A stretch of 64,000 nucleotides of DNA from Oxytricha trifallax. Taxonomy: Eukaryota > Ciliophora > Spirotrichea > Sporadotrichida > Oxytrichidae. The translations under genes were made by a program, and so were the position numbers. This document shows positions 37,641 through 49,573 of the stretch, piece after piece; within the stretch, counting starts at the first letter, position 1, and each line of letters begins with the position of its first letter. The notes beneath the pieces are model-generated. The model had not been told where the DNA came from, did not search any database, and saw only the letters and a program-made list of their open reading frames with translations. Where the stretch lies: contig ARYC01025363.1 in assembly GCA_000711775.1 (NCBI GenBank), forward strand, positions 37,044-101,043, given 5' to 3'.

Positions 37641-37971
37641 CTTTTAACTTTTTAACTTTATAATCTAAAAGTTAGTTGAGATAACAAATTAAATTTTTAT
37701 TTTAAAAAAGTGAATTAAATAATTTATTATTTGATTTTTTAATTTGTAAGGATTTATTGTAAATGATTTAAGTTAATTTAAATTAATTTCGAATGCAGAC
37801 ATAATAAATATATTTAATAATAATTTATTAAGCTTTTGAGATTATTATATTTTTTATAAAAAATTATAGAAAATGGCAATTTAAAATACTATATTCAAGA
37901 AATTGATTTTTTGCGAATTCCTAGAAAATATTTTTATTACATTAATAATCACTTTATAATAATATATTTGA

Positions 37972-38355
37972 GGGGGGGAAGTTTCCTGCCCCCAACATTA
38001 AATTTTATGTTTTTTGCAATAAATTTAATAGAAACAAATAAATTTCAATTTCAATAACCATAACCATGTACTATACAACATTTATTATTATATAATTTTC
38101 AAGGTACATAATTATTCTTTATCAAATTATATATTACTGACAAGGCTAAAATAAGTGTTTTTTTTTTAATTAATTAATGTAATTTTCATTAAATTTTAAA
38201 TTGATTATCAAGGTAGAAATGATATTTGAAGCTAAATTAAAAAAAAAAACTACATCATAATTGATGATAAAGATTCTTTGAAAATTATAAAAATTACATA
38301 TTTTTATGTATGGGGAATGAAACTACCTTTTTGGGAGCAGGAAACTTCCCCCCCC
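37972..38355. mobile_element. Short inverted-repeat element, copy C
   Basis: Ends are GGGGGGGAAGTTTCCTGCC and its inverse GCAGGAAACTTCCCCCCC. The direct octamer ATATATTT is present next to both ends (37962-37969, two bases away, and 38356-38363), a probable target duplication. The AT-rich 340-bp interior has no gene. It sits at the 3-prime side of a minus-strand gene and may supply its terminal codons or terminator. Confidence 0.7.
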
Positions 38356-38399
38356 ATATATTTTTTAAAACTTGTATTTATTACTGTCTAATCCAACTA

Positions 38400-39080
38400 G
38401 TTATTTTCCATTTCTCTCATCACTTCCACAATTCCATTTATTAATTCCATATAAAATTCTTTCCATCTTAACGAATAAATCTTCTCTTGTTGCTCTTCTT
38501 CGCTTTTTAAACCCATTGAGGTAGTAATGAGCCAGTTTAATTGAGAAAGGCACATATTGTAGTTCACTTTGTCTGATTAGCTCAAGAAGGCAAGTTTACC
38601 TGCAGAGTTCATAATGCCCTGTATTCTCTAAAAATTTCTTAAGAGGCTTCTTTACTTACCCGCATAGACTCCATAAACTATGATACAGTCTGTGTTTTTC
38701 ATATTAATCAAAAATCATAAAGTATTATCAAATATTCTATTGAATTTCCTTAGCTCCAATTTCTGAATCTGCTTTTCGCAAGCTTCTCGTGTTTCTCTCT
38801 CGTTTCTCTTTCAAACTCACTCTTCTCATCTTTTTCAACTTAGACATATCAAGTGTATAGTTATATTCATTTTCCACATAATTTTATTATTTAATTCTGA
38901 CTATTATATCCAGTATCTTTTCGCAATCTCTCTCAAGGTGTTAATGATAATATTGGAGTTCTAAATCATCCCACTTTTATGTTCTAAAGTTGTTAATATA
39001 GAGGATTGTGACGATTAATTAGTATCTGATTCCATCTAAACCCACTACTGCCACTTCTTTATGCACTTAGAATTTTTATT
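38400..39080 (-). CDS. Hypothetical basic protein with short intron
   Basis: Minus-strand coding: a charged segment (SLKEKRERNTRSLRKAD) at about 38820, then a 32-nt intron-like GTAAGT...TTTTTAG at about 38627-38660. The following exon reads ELCRQTCLLELIRQSELQY, VPFSIKLAHYYLNGFKKRR and ATREDLFVKMERILYGINKW. Another frame is also open but has poorer composition. The gene runs almost into element copy C. The family is not recognised. Confidence 0.4.
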
Positions 39081-39527
39081 TATATAAATAAAATAAAAAA
39101 TAATCCTTAAAATTTATAAATAAAAACATTTAAATTAATTATGAGTAATAAATAATTATTTGTCTTGAACAGGATTTCTGGCTATAATTAATTACAATAA
39201 TAAAGAAAAAATATTTATTAATTTTCCTGATTGATAATTAAAGATTTTTTGCCATCCTAAATCTTAATATCAATAATCTGCTTAATTCATCCAGTGTTTT
39301 CTTTACATTAGCGAACTTAGATTATGTAAATCAATTTAATTAAAGTTTTAATTGAATATGAAAAAGTATTTTTAAAGCGAGTAGAAATTTAAATTTGATG
39401 TACCTATAGATCTACTAGAAATATAATTTATATGATATAAAAGTTTGAGAAACAATTTGAAAGATGGAAGAAGAGGTAACGGCAGTTGTGATTGGTAATC
39501 GATTAAAACAATTCAGTAATAATAACT
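39081..39527. other. AT-rich spacer
   Basis: No supported feature. Confidence 0.4.
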
Positions 39528-40324
39528 AAAATCAAAATAGCGTTTTAAGATTGAGAAATTATTAATAATCAAGATTTAAATATTATAAAGTATGTTAAAG
39601 CACTGTCTGAAGTTCGTAAAGACTCCATTTTTGTATTTCCATCATCACATTCCAAATCTCTCGTTTTCAACAAAATCCTGAAAAATATTCGCGTTTGAGA
39701 CCTCTTCGTTTAAGCATCACTTTGAGTCACTTTAAAGTTCGAGTTGTATAAATCTTGACCACTTCTCAATTTATGATTACCTCATTGAGGATACTGTAGA
39801 AGGAGGAGACTTCATTTTGTTTAATATAAATTTAATAAAAATCAGAAATTTAATAAATTAAATCAGGCTTAGTTTTAACTAAACTAAAATTAATTAAAAA
39901 ATCTCTAATAAAATTCGTTATAGATTAAAAGTATTAGAATGATTAGAATTTCTCAAACATTAAAACTTTAAAAAATTTTAATAATCCTGATTTAATTTAT
40001 TAAATTTCTGATTTTTATTAAATTTATATTAAACAAAATGAAGTCTCCTCCTTCTACAGTATCCTCAATGAGGTAATCATAAATTGAGAAGTGGTCAAGA
40101 TTTATACAACTCGAACTTTAAAGTGACTCAAAGTGATGCTTAAACGAAGAGGTCTCAAACGCGAATATTTTTCAGGATTTTGTTGAAAACGAGAGATTTG
40201 GAATGTGATGATGGAAATACAAAAATGGAGTCTTTAAGACCTTATAACAGAGCTTTAACATACTTTATAATATTTAAATCTTGATTATTAATAATTTCTC
40301 AATCTTAAAACGCTATTTTGATTT
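39528..40324. repeat. Large inverted duplication with coding-like arms
   Basis: Arms 39528-39867 and 39986-40324 (about 340 bp each) are inverted copies around a 118-bp AT-rich centre. They match except for a cluster of differences over about 20 bp (near 39605-39625 and its partner). The left arm has protein-like pieces on the plus strand (SEVRKDSIFVFPSSHSKSL, VFNKILKNIRV, IYDYLIEDTVEGGDFILFN). The duplicated unit therefore seems to be part of a gene, not a transposon end. It directly abuts the Q-rich gene that starts at about 40325. Confidence 0.85.
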
Positions 40325-40970
40325 AAACTCAGCTGCATTTCCAATGGCATTCATAACAAATGCCTTCTTAAACTAGCAATAATTTATAGCATGCTTTGTA
40401 ATCGGGAGGTCATCACCACTAACCCCCTCAACCTATCGACACATTCAAAGTATATAACTAATAAAGACAGTAGTAGTAGTATTATCCATTAATAAAATAG
40501 TAGTAAACTTAGCAACAATCTGTGAATAATATGGGAATGCATTTCAATGAGTAGTAGTAAAATCTTTAGCAGTAATAGATTGGATCTGGCTTCGAGAACT
40601 AACAATTGCCATCACAGTTGCTTTCACATCAATCAGCTAGCCAGGGTTTTTGGGGAAACTTGGAGTATCAGCCGCCCAGTTGAATTCTTTTGCAGTATAG
40701 AGGTATTCTCTTGAGGAATGCTGCTGAAGCTACAGAGATTTACTTTTATAACATTCAAAAGTACTAATAAAATATCGTTACTTAAACTCACGTATGAATG
40801 ACTCTTTCACAAACTATTGCAAAGAAGTGGACCAATCTGGGCATAAAAAAGCAATTTGTTGAGAAATTCGAAATGGGAGTTGAGATGATCATTCATGAGA
40901 ATACTGATGCTATCAAGAGCAAGGTCAACGAATACAAGCACGATTGAGCGTGAGAGATTAATCAGCAGGT
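40325..40970 (+). CDS. Gln-rich protein, clean frame with four TGA codons
   Basis: One frame stays protein-like for about 215 codons. The first half is a prion-like Gln/Asn/His tract (GGHHHQPPQPIDTFKVYN, QQQQYYPLIKQQQTQQQ, FENQQLPSQLLSHQSASQG). The second half is compact (ILLQYRGILLRNAAEATEIY, AKKWTNLGIKKQFVEKFEM, GVEMIIHENTDAIKSKVNEY). TGA occurs in frame at 40681, 40795, 40945 and 40951, while TGG is used twice. There is no frame shift. This is the best single piece of evidence that TAA/TAG encode Gln and TGA can encode Trp. The gene probably continues after a GT donor near 40970. Function unknown. Confidence 0.62.
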
Positions 40971-41504
40971 AGTACTTTTATATATCAGAAACAATTGTAA
41001 GTGGAGGTATTCAGTGCAGAGATACGTGTTGCATAGCTGATTAAATCACTCCAACGCAAATTAGAGTGAAGCGCACAAGATACCTAATAATTATTAATTG
41101 GTAAACAATTCAAAATCATAAGTAATTTGTTTCATGTTTATATAAATTCTCACTTTCTAATCAATAATTCCCCCAAAACCTAATTAGTCATCACTTCATT
41201 CTTATTTCTAAAGATTAACAACCTACTTATTCAAATTCAAAATTTCTTTTATAAAATATGCAAAATTATATATTTTGGACAAGATCCTTTATCCACTTAT
41301 AAAACCCCAACCCGTCTCTACCTATTAAAAGATATTACCCTACTTTAATCATAAAACCTTTCAAATTTTATAAACTTTATTATTAAATATATTCCATTAA
41401 TTTTATTCAAATATGATATTTATAAACTTGAATATTTTAAAGAAAAATTAAAAAAGAATTTTGTAATAAATGAACATAAATATTATGCAATCAGTTTATT
41501 AATG

Positions 41505-41546
<42 letters not shown>

Positions 41547-42317
41547 TTAATTTTTAGTTTAAATTAATAATATTAGCTTATATATTCCTTTTTTCTTTTA
41601 TCATTTAAAATAAGCCACAGAATTAATAAAAAAAATTATAAAAATTTTTATTAATTTATTTTACAGAATCATGCTGGATGAAGTTGATTTAAGAAATAAT
41701 ATACTTTAGATAAAATATTGTGTAATTTTATCAATTAAATTAATTAAAATAAAATTAGTGCTCTCAAAATAATTCTCATTTGAGTTTTCCTGTAGAAGCA
41801 TGTAATAACAAAAGTTGTCGTAAGTTGATAGAAGTATAGAAATTGATCAAAGAAAATTATAGATAACCCGAATCTTCCCAGAAAGCAAGATTTTTATTCA
41901 ATGTAGAGCATGATTCAAAGCTTTTGCAAATATTTTTATTCTTTTTTTTTAAAAATTAAATTAAAAAGGGAGAGATTCATATATTTTTATAGATATGTGG
42001 GATAATGGGGTCTCGATGACGGCAGTTATACATATATTAATTGGATGATATAAGTAATTTAGTGAAACACACATAGTACCTCACAACTTCTGAGAATCTC
42101 ACAATCCGCATTAATTAGATCTTCCTTCAAATATGTGAATGATTTCTCATTATGACTGTGATCTAAAGCCTCTAAAATCATGAATATAATTAAGTTAAGT
42201 TTCTTTATTGTAAATAGCACAGTTAATTCATTCTTTATATTTAATAATATTTCTGAAAATATTTAAGAACTTAATTTTCAGATATTCATATACTAGTTTA
42301 AATTATTTTGTCAGGTA
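40971..42317. other. AT-rich stretch with a trinucleotide repeat
   Basis: May contain a further exon of the Q-rich gene near 41010-41090 (VEVFSAEIRVA-like reading), but this is weak. Otherwise AT-rich, with an ATA repeat at 41503-41546. Confidence 0.35.
41503..41546. repeat. ATA trinucleotide microsatellite
   Basis: About 14 uninterrupted copies of ATA. In the Gln code it would read as poly-Ile, Asn or TAA-Gln depending on frame. No flanking gene makes it coding. Confidence 0.8.
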
Positions 42318-42632
42318 TCAAGACAAACATGACTGGTTATCTCTAGTAAATAGAAATAAAAAACCCAAAATATCAGTTTTCTTATAAATAATCAGTGTAT
42401 AAAATAAATGAGAGAATATGATATGGGCAAGTTTGCTTTCAATAATTCCCTAGTTGATTGCAATAAGGTAGTAACCCAACCCATTCTTGAAAGTTGGAAG
42501 TGTCTTTTCATATTTCAACTTTTGCTTTTGATAATTTTCTTTAGGGTCCTCATATTATTCTTCGTCTAGACCTTCTCGAACTTTAATTTAACTGCACCTG
42601 TAACTTGGTCTATATTTAACATTACTTTTCAT
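42318..42632 (-). CDS. Hypothetical protein
   Basis: Clean ATG-to-TGA frame of 104 codons: MKSNVKYRPSYRCSQIKVRE, LDEEQYEDPKENYQKQKLKY, EKTLPTFKNGLGYYLIAIN, then a hydrophobic end (SKLAHIIFSHLFYTLIIY). The charged N-terminal half and hydrophobic C-terminus suggest a small membrane-associated protein. Family unknown; it is on the same strand as the genes that follow up to 47.5 kb. Confidence 0.5.
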
Positions 42633-43569
42633 TTTAAATCATTACAGAGAAAAATATATAATTTTATACCTAATATGAATGTTTATAACTTAATTTTATA
42701 ATTTAATAGGCTTAAATATTATATATTTATATTTAATGAATAAATATATTACAGTTCTTTGACTGTTGAGCAAATCCTAAATCACCAAATAAAAGGTGGT
42801 AAAGACTGCTATTACAGTGAGAAATTACCAGCAAAATTTCACTAAGTTTTAATCGTACATTAAAATTGGTCTTAGTTCTAATCATTTAAATCCTATAAGA
42901 AAATTTACCCATATAATCTTCAACTCGATACACTATGAATGCAAATCGTTTTAGTGGGTTCTTTAATCAATGGGCATATTTTGAATCTGTTAAAGCTTTA
43001 CAGATATATATTTAAGCATTATACTTAAATAAAGTAGGATTTAAGTTAATTTCTTTTTTAATTAATAACAACTTTTTAAGTTGTTTAAGATATTATAGAA
43101 TCACTTATTGACCTCATTATAGGAAAAATTCTATGCTTAAAATAAGTAAAGTATCTTACTTTCAAATTATTAAAATTGACTTTATAAACATCGTTAGTTT
43201 CTTTGTAATAATTTCCTCTTAACGGTATTTGAGGAAACCTTGAGATTCAGACTTAACCAGGAAATGAATTGCTTAATTCACTTGGGATTTGAAATTAACT
43301 GGAATACTTTGGGAGTTTTATTTTTTTAAAGTAATTGTTAAGTTCATCTTCAGAGGCACCATTAATTTTTTATCTTTTTTTCCGAAGATTAGAGATTTTA
43401 ACTTGACTAAAATAATTTTAATAAGGGAGTTTTTTGCCACTTTTAACTTCTAGAATTAATTTTTAGTAATATTAATTTTAGAAAAAATTACTAAATTTTT
43501 TAATTATATCAAAAATAATAAATAATTTACCCAATTAAAATTTTATTTTTTTAATATAATTATATTATA
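42633..43569. other. AT-rich spacer
   Basis: No supported feature. It may contain introns or upstream exons of the 42318-42632 gene. Confidence 0.35.
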
Positions 43570-44936
43570 ACAAAATTTGCTGCTTGCTTCAATAAATCTA
43601 AGGAAATTCCAGCCAGTAACCTCCACGTACCTTATTGGATTAGTCATTTTCAATCCTTCTTCAAACATAATTGGAGTTCCATGAAGATTAACAGGAGAGG
43701 GATTAAGTCAACTCTAAATGGTGGGGTCTCATTTTAATTTTGAAGAGATTAGTGTACCCTTGGAAGTCTTTGTAGAGTTGAAGGATTTCTCGCTCATCAG
43801 CTATCTTGCAGATGTAGAACATGTGTACTAAAGTGTATGAATATTATGGAGGAGACAAATAAATAAACATAATATTTATTGATAATTGCTTTTCTTTATG
43901 TTATTTGAATTTAGATCAAGTTTCTTTAATTAACTTAAATGATGTTTCATTTTATTAAATATTAATTAATTAAAATCCACTTCTCTTTAGTAAATCAGTC
44001 AATCACTCGATCTTGTTCCCAAAAGTTTTAAGCAATCATTCGCCCTAATTTATTGTCTGTCTTCTTTGAAACTGACACATTTCACTATATTCCCCATACT
44101 CATGCTTTTGACTTTCATTGGTTCAGCTAGTGCTTACTTCTTTCCCAGAGTTTCCCTCAACTTATGCGTCTAATCTTTATACTGTCCTTAAAGTTTCATA
44201 TTGAAAATTTTCTCAACTTCCTCTGGTCTTATTTGAAGTAATTTATGTTTAATTTTTCTGAACCCATTAATTTTAGAAGTGAAAACATTATAAAGGGTTG
44301 AGTAAAGCACACTTCCCTTAGCTGTAGCTAATTTTCAGGCATTAAAAAGAACACTTACTTTTGGGCATCTTATTGAGAGGGGGGACACAATTGCAGCAAC
44401 ATTAAAGAATCTCTAAAATAGATTTAGTTCATTACGAATTTGGCTGATTTATATAAGTAAATCTGATTTTCAAACGATTAATTTAGCTTTCTTTTGTTTT
44501 TAAAACAAGCTTCTTAAACTTTTATAGCTTTGTATTCCCTACTATGAAATCTTATAGATCAATCATTTTAGTGAGGGATGTAAAGGGAATGATTTGAAAC
44601 ATAGCTTTTATAGAATCTACTTTTTATCTCACACTACTTTGGTTTTCTAATAGTTGTGGGATGAGCCTTATCTTAAAAGGCTTACACCCATCATTCTATG
44701 CCTTGCAAGAATTTAACTGCAGTTTAATAATTATACAATTAATTATTTATCACAAATTATAATGAATTTATAATAATTTAATAAGCACATAACTTACTGG
44801 CTTCTATAAATTAACAGTCACCATCCATCAATAATTTATAGTAGATTTCAGCCTGTTCTTTAATAATTTTCACCAATTCAGCTAGTTTCATATCCTCAGA
44901 CTTCAAGATCATCCTAACCTTCCGCTTGATAATCAT
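43570..44936 (-). CDS. Multi-exon hypothetical protein
   Basis: ATG at 44936 (MIIKRKVRMILKSEDMKLAE, then EQAEIYYKLLMDGDCQFIEA). Intron 1, 81 nt, at 44717-44797 (GTAAGT...TGCAG). Exon 2 contains KPFKIRLIPQLLENQSSVRQ, SIKAMFQIIPFTSLTKMIDL and KLQKFKKLVLKTKESQINRL. A TGA at 44429 can be read through as Trp in the same frame up to MPK at 44368. Intron 2, 31 nt, follows, then TTAKGSVLYSTLYNVFTSKI, IRPEEVEKIFNMKLQGQYK and KVKSMSMGNIVKCVSFKED to a TGA at 43999. A further piece at 43822-43570 (FYICKIADEREILQLYKDF, EVTGWNFLRFIEA) may be the last exon. The reading frame at the exon 1-2 junction does not match perfectly. It may be two or three small genes instead of one. Family unknown. Confidence 0.45.
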
Positions 44937-45383
44937 ATATTTTTAACATTAAAACCCTTAAAATATTTCTAAATTTAATTTTAATGGGGAATTAAGAAAT
45001 CCTTGACTTTAAGTATCTACATAAACTGCTCATTAAGTCCATTTTAATAGTATTTGTCCTCTAATCGAGTACACTGTAGTTTGACTTTAAAAACTATGGA
45101 AGAACATATTACGCAATCTTGTGTAACTGAAATACTTGTTGTAGTTTAATAATTTAAAGTCTAGGGCATTAGGTAGTTAGGTAGAATTAAATTACTCAGT
45201 CCTCTCTTTGAAATTGAATTAAAAAAATTTATAAAATATAGCACTTTTTATTCATTGTTGCTATTTTAAACTTGAAATAGTATAAATTAAAGCATAAATT
45301 TTGGCAAGATTTGAATTGTTGGTAAATTAATTTATTAACTTATTAAAATTATCAAATAATAAATTCTTATTTTTATAAATAAT
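44937..45383. other. AT-rich spacer
   Basis: Upstream region of the minus-strand multi-exon gene; no specific motif recognised. Confidence 0.35.
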
Positions 45384-46514
45384 GGGTATTGACGTCAGGA
45401 GGTCACAGATGACGTCCGAAGGATACATTATGATAAATATGGGAATTTATGTGTAATAGATGTGCAAAGCAATATAAAAAGAATCTTTTGGTATCTTTTC
45501 CTTAAGGGTCCTAGGGTTGCACTCTTGGTTATCCGGGGTCACAAGGATTGAAATTCCTTGTTTGTAATGATGCAACAAAAAAAAGCAGGAGTCAATGGGG
45601 CGATTGCACTTCTAGAAGTTGGAGCCAATTTTTCCGAAAAAAATTATGAAAATTAATTTTTTTAATAAGATGGATGAAACATTGTGGACCACTTATCTTC
45701 TGATTATTCTTACCCACTATGAAAACTATTTGATAGATAATTATGGGTAGTAGGGTTAATCGATTAATTGACATAAAGATGCAAGATTTTACAGTAAAAA
45801 ACAGAATAAAATAAACTCTATGAAAACTAGATATTTAACATTTGGCATAAAATAGTAAAATAAACAAACGTCTTGCAATCGTTTGTTAGGATAAATTGGG
45901 AAGAATTAGACAGAATAATGAAAGACATGTTAACAATTTTAATTGAAATATTGTATGAGATATGAAACACTCAACTATATTAGAAGGAGTTTGAGTAGTA
46001 CTTAATTATTGGGTCAATCATGTAAAGAACATTATGACCGCCAAACCAGACATAATAAAAGATTTTTACTACGAAGCATTGTAGCGAAGAAATCTTAAAA
46101 ATTTAAAAACCATTTAAGTTTATGAATAAATATACAATATTTATTCATATTTGCGAAATAATAATGACTGATATTTAAATATTTACGATCATATATAAAT
46201 GATTAATTTTTGTTTCATATACAATTCTATAAATTTTTTAATAGACTTTGCCACCGAACCTATTTGAGAGAGCACCCCTTAACCCCTTCTATTATTTGTT
46301 TCGCATTGGTTATGAACAAGATATTCAACCCATTTTGAACATGGTTATCTAGGGATTGCACCCCTATGGCTTTACTAAAAAAGAAACTAGAAGAATTTTT
46401 TATATATTGCTTCATTAACTTATAAAAAATAAATTTCATATTTATTATAATGTGACCTCCTAAAATCATCTGTGACATCCTGACGTTATCTGTGACCTCC
46501 TGACGTCAATGCCC
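45384..46514. mobile_element. 1.13-kb element, TGACGTCA ends, 8-bp duplication
   Basis: Terminal inverted repeats of about 34 bp: left GGGTATTGACGTCAGGAGG..., right the inverse of GGGCATTGACGTCAGGAGG.... Each contains the palindrome TGACGTCA. The element is flanked by the exact octamer TAAATAAT (45376-45383 and 46515-46522), a target-site duplication. The right end carries three tandem 20-bp units beginning TGTGACCTCCT or TGTGACATCCT at about 46450-46510. The interior has no transposase, so it is non-autonomous. An 8-bp duplication is typical of hAT-like and some other superfamilies, but the terminal bases do not settle it. Confidence 0.8.
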
Positions 46515-46677
46515 TAAATAATAATTCTATTAATAAGGTATAGTTTCTATAAATAAAATGTAAATCACTTAACTTTTTATCAGCTATACCTATTAGTTAA
46601 TTTGGAATAGTCCCATCAAGACCAGTCTTTTTAAATGTAGTAGTTTCTTGTTGCATCATTTGCTAATCAATGTCTCT

Positions 46678-47535
46678 TCATAATATGAATATTGAATGCT
46701 AATCGCTGAGTATGAGAAGAAATCTTGCATTATACCATAGTTAATAAGATTCTTATTCTTCTTAGTCAACAGTCTCTACTTCTTTTCGCTTATCCGCTCT
46801 TACTATTTAGACTTCTTTATATACTTTAAAATATTGCTTTCTTTGTAACTTTTCTCTAACTTTGTAAATTACTTGGATTTTTAAGGATTTATGATTGACT
46901 CCCTATTGATATTAGCTTCTCTTAGTAGTGAACTGAACTTTCTAGTGAGTGTTTTTGCGATTTCTATAGTAACTTTGATCCTTATCCTTTGCCAAGTTAA
47001 CCATGTATATCTTATTTAAGTCTTGAATAACTGCCATGTTTCTATCCCCGTCATCTAAATCATGCATAAGTTTCCTGTAACTCTTCATTCATATGCTTGG
47101 AGTGCTTGGAATAAGCATTTTTAAAGTAGTTTAATCTTAACATAGCACGAAGCATCCCCAAAGTAATTGTTAAAATCCACTAATTACTCTGTTAGCACAT
47201 TACTTTTGGTCATCCTAAAAGGTATTTAAGAAATGTTATTGAATCTTTCAAGGCAAGGATTTTGTTATCTGACAGATAGAGTATGGGAATCTCGTAGGTC
47301 ACGTAAATTACTGCACTTTTACCATAATTGATTTGAGCTTTGAATCTAAATTCTATAGTGTTTACTTTTTTACTTCTTAGAGCCAAAACTTTCATAGTAT
47401 TAAATTCCCTGAGCAAGGAATTACTCTCGATATATTTAGTAAGATAATATTGTGTTTGGGTAACTAAATCAGTGGGGGCTTGCTTAGAGTCTTTTTAATT
47501 AGAGTGGAGCTTTGGAGAAGGATTTTACTTTAAAG
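46678..47535 (-). CDS. Hypothetical protein with ubiquitin-conjugating-like length but no known motif
   Basis: Minus-strand coding with one shift: DLVTQTQYYLTKYIESNSLL, EFNTMKVLALRSKKVNTIEF, RFKAQINYGKSAVIYVTYEI and PILYLSDNKILALKDSITFL. It passes a TGA at 47210 that can be Trp (KYLLG-W-PKVM), then LRLNYFKNAYSKHSKHMNEE. After a shift near 47060 it reads LDDGDRNMAVIQDLNKIYMV, KNTHQKVQFTTKRSQYQQ, IVRADKRKEVETVDQEEQE, to a TGA at 46678. The first part is beta-strand-like and the second is basic and helical. I do not recognise the family; no catalytic motif is visible. Confidence 0.45.
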
Positions 47536-49573
47536 TATTTTAGAAAAATAAATTCATAATTATTTGTTTTAAAAAATAAAAATATAAACATAAAATACTT
47601 TCCTTAAAATCCAAAAAGTTATTTAATTTAAGAATAAGCCACTAACCATGATTAAATCGAAAATATACATACCCCCTATTACTTAAAAGTGTCATCATAG
47701 ACCCATTTGCAACTGATTAGTTTTCTTTATTTTTTAATGTTCTAATGAATAAGTAATAAATTAAAAATAAAATTTGTTTACTTAAAATTTGCCATTTATA
47801 TAGTGTTACTATAATAAAAATAAAATATAATAAAATTTAAAGAATTTTCATAAAGAAGAATTTCAAAAAAGTATAAATTCTAAGAATACTAAATATACTA
47901 TTTTAAATAGATATAAGTAGAATAATAGATATAATTAATTTAATTTTTTTATTTAGATAAAGATAAAAAGACTCTTTTTATTGTTATATAATAATCATAA
48001 AATAGTTGCTCAAAATACCAAATAATTTTATTGCAAAACCAAATCTAAAACAATTTAAGAAGCAAACTATTTTTAGCAAAACTTATCAATAAAAATTGAT
48101 AGAAATCTAATTTATAAGTTAAAAATATGAAAAAAAGAATTAAAATACAAAGAATTACATAGTTCTATTAGCTTAAGTTTTAATTTTCAATAAATATAAT
48201 TGATATTAAGTATAATTATATAAACATAAATTAATTGAAAATAATTAAAGAAGTGTAATACTCAAGCTAGAAACTTTACCATATTAGCAATAATCAAAAA
48301 ATTAATAACTTTAATTTTAAAACAAATTATATTAAATTTTTCTCTATTCAAAGATTTGCAAATTTATTTGTATAACAATATTTATTATTATTGTAATAAT
48401 TTATACATATAAAATATAGAGAAGTAGTTTTGGAACAAAAGTAGGTTAGTTCTATTTCGATTCCTGAGTGAATTATTCCCAGAAACTAGAGTTATCTAGA
48501 ATTAAAAATTTTCATTAATATAAAATTGTTTAACTTTCATCAAAATGATAGTAAAACAAATTATTCAGCCAAAATTTAGATAATTAATTTCTATATCCAT
48601 TTAAATTTGAATTATTTTTGATTTATTACCTTTAAATTCAACTACCGTCTCAATTCTTGAGACTCTTACTCACCCATTCGGAGATTTGAACGAAGAAGCC
48701 CAGCGAGTTTCCGACTAAAGTAGACTAATTTGCTTTAATTATGCTCTTATATTAAAATCATAAACCTAGGATATTTGAATAACTAAGCATTAATAAGCAA
48801 GTCATGGATTAAATTTCAGAAACATGTAATAAAGATTACTCAGAATATTTTATTAATTTATTTAAAGGATAAAGAGTATTTATCAACACAATGAGCTTTG
48901 GAGATATTAAATCACTATTTATCTATTTAATTTTAAACAAAAACTTTTTAATTTTTCAAACGATGATTTTGCTAGACTGTTTAAGACTTTTATTTACCTC
49001 ATCTATGCTCCATTCAAATTTAAATAATTTTATTTAACTAAATAAAATTTATAGTGGGAATATACAATTAATTATATAAAAAAAAAACACATTTGTAAAT
49101 TTTCATCTAAAAAACAATCATTTTCTTGAAACATTAACAGTATAATTAATTTAATATTGATAAAATACATAATAAATGGGAGAAATAGAGAAAGTTTAAT
49201 CTAAAATGAAAATTAATGAATTATTACAGTCATGTTTTTGGGCTTGTGCAATTTAAGTTTAATATAAATAGTTTAAAAATTAATATAATATTATGTCAAA
49301 GTTGGATGCGTAATAATAAACTTTTCTTCAAATTGTAAATTAATGCAAAATAGAGCTAGTGCATTTATAAAAAGCCATGCTTGATAGATTCCTGGCAGCA
49401 AGAAAAGGAGAAAATAGGAATAAATATATTTTAAATTTCCATTTTTAAATAGAGTGAATCGCTTAAGGCAAGGGAAATTAAAAAAAAAGAGATCAAAATT
49501 TAATTATAGATCTTTAATATATAATAATCAGTATTAATTATTACTAATATATGTATAATAAATAGGGGCCATA
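47536..49573. other. Long AT-rich stretch
   Basis: Two kilobases of AT-rich, low-complexity sequence. A less AT-rich patch at about 48640-48720 was checked for a tRNA and rejected. No gene supported. Confidence 0.45.

Noticed and set aside
48640..48760. tRNA-Ser-like sequence on the minus strand (GTTCAAATC box)
   Set aside because: The T stem does not pair beyond one base pair and no acceptor stem or A box could be placed; only a chance B-box match.
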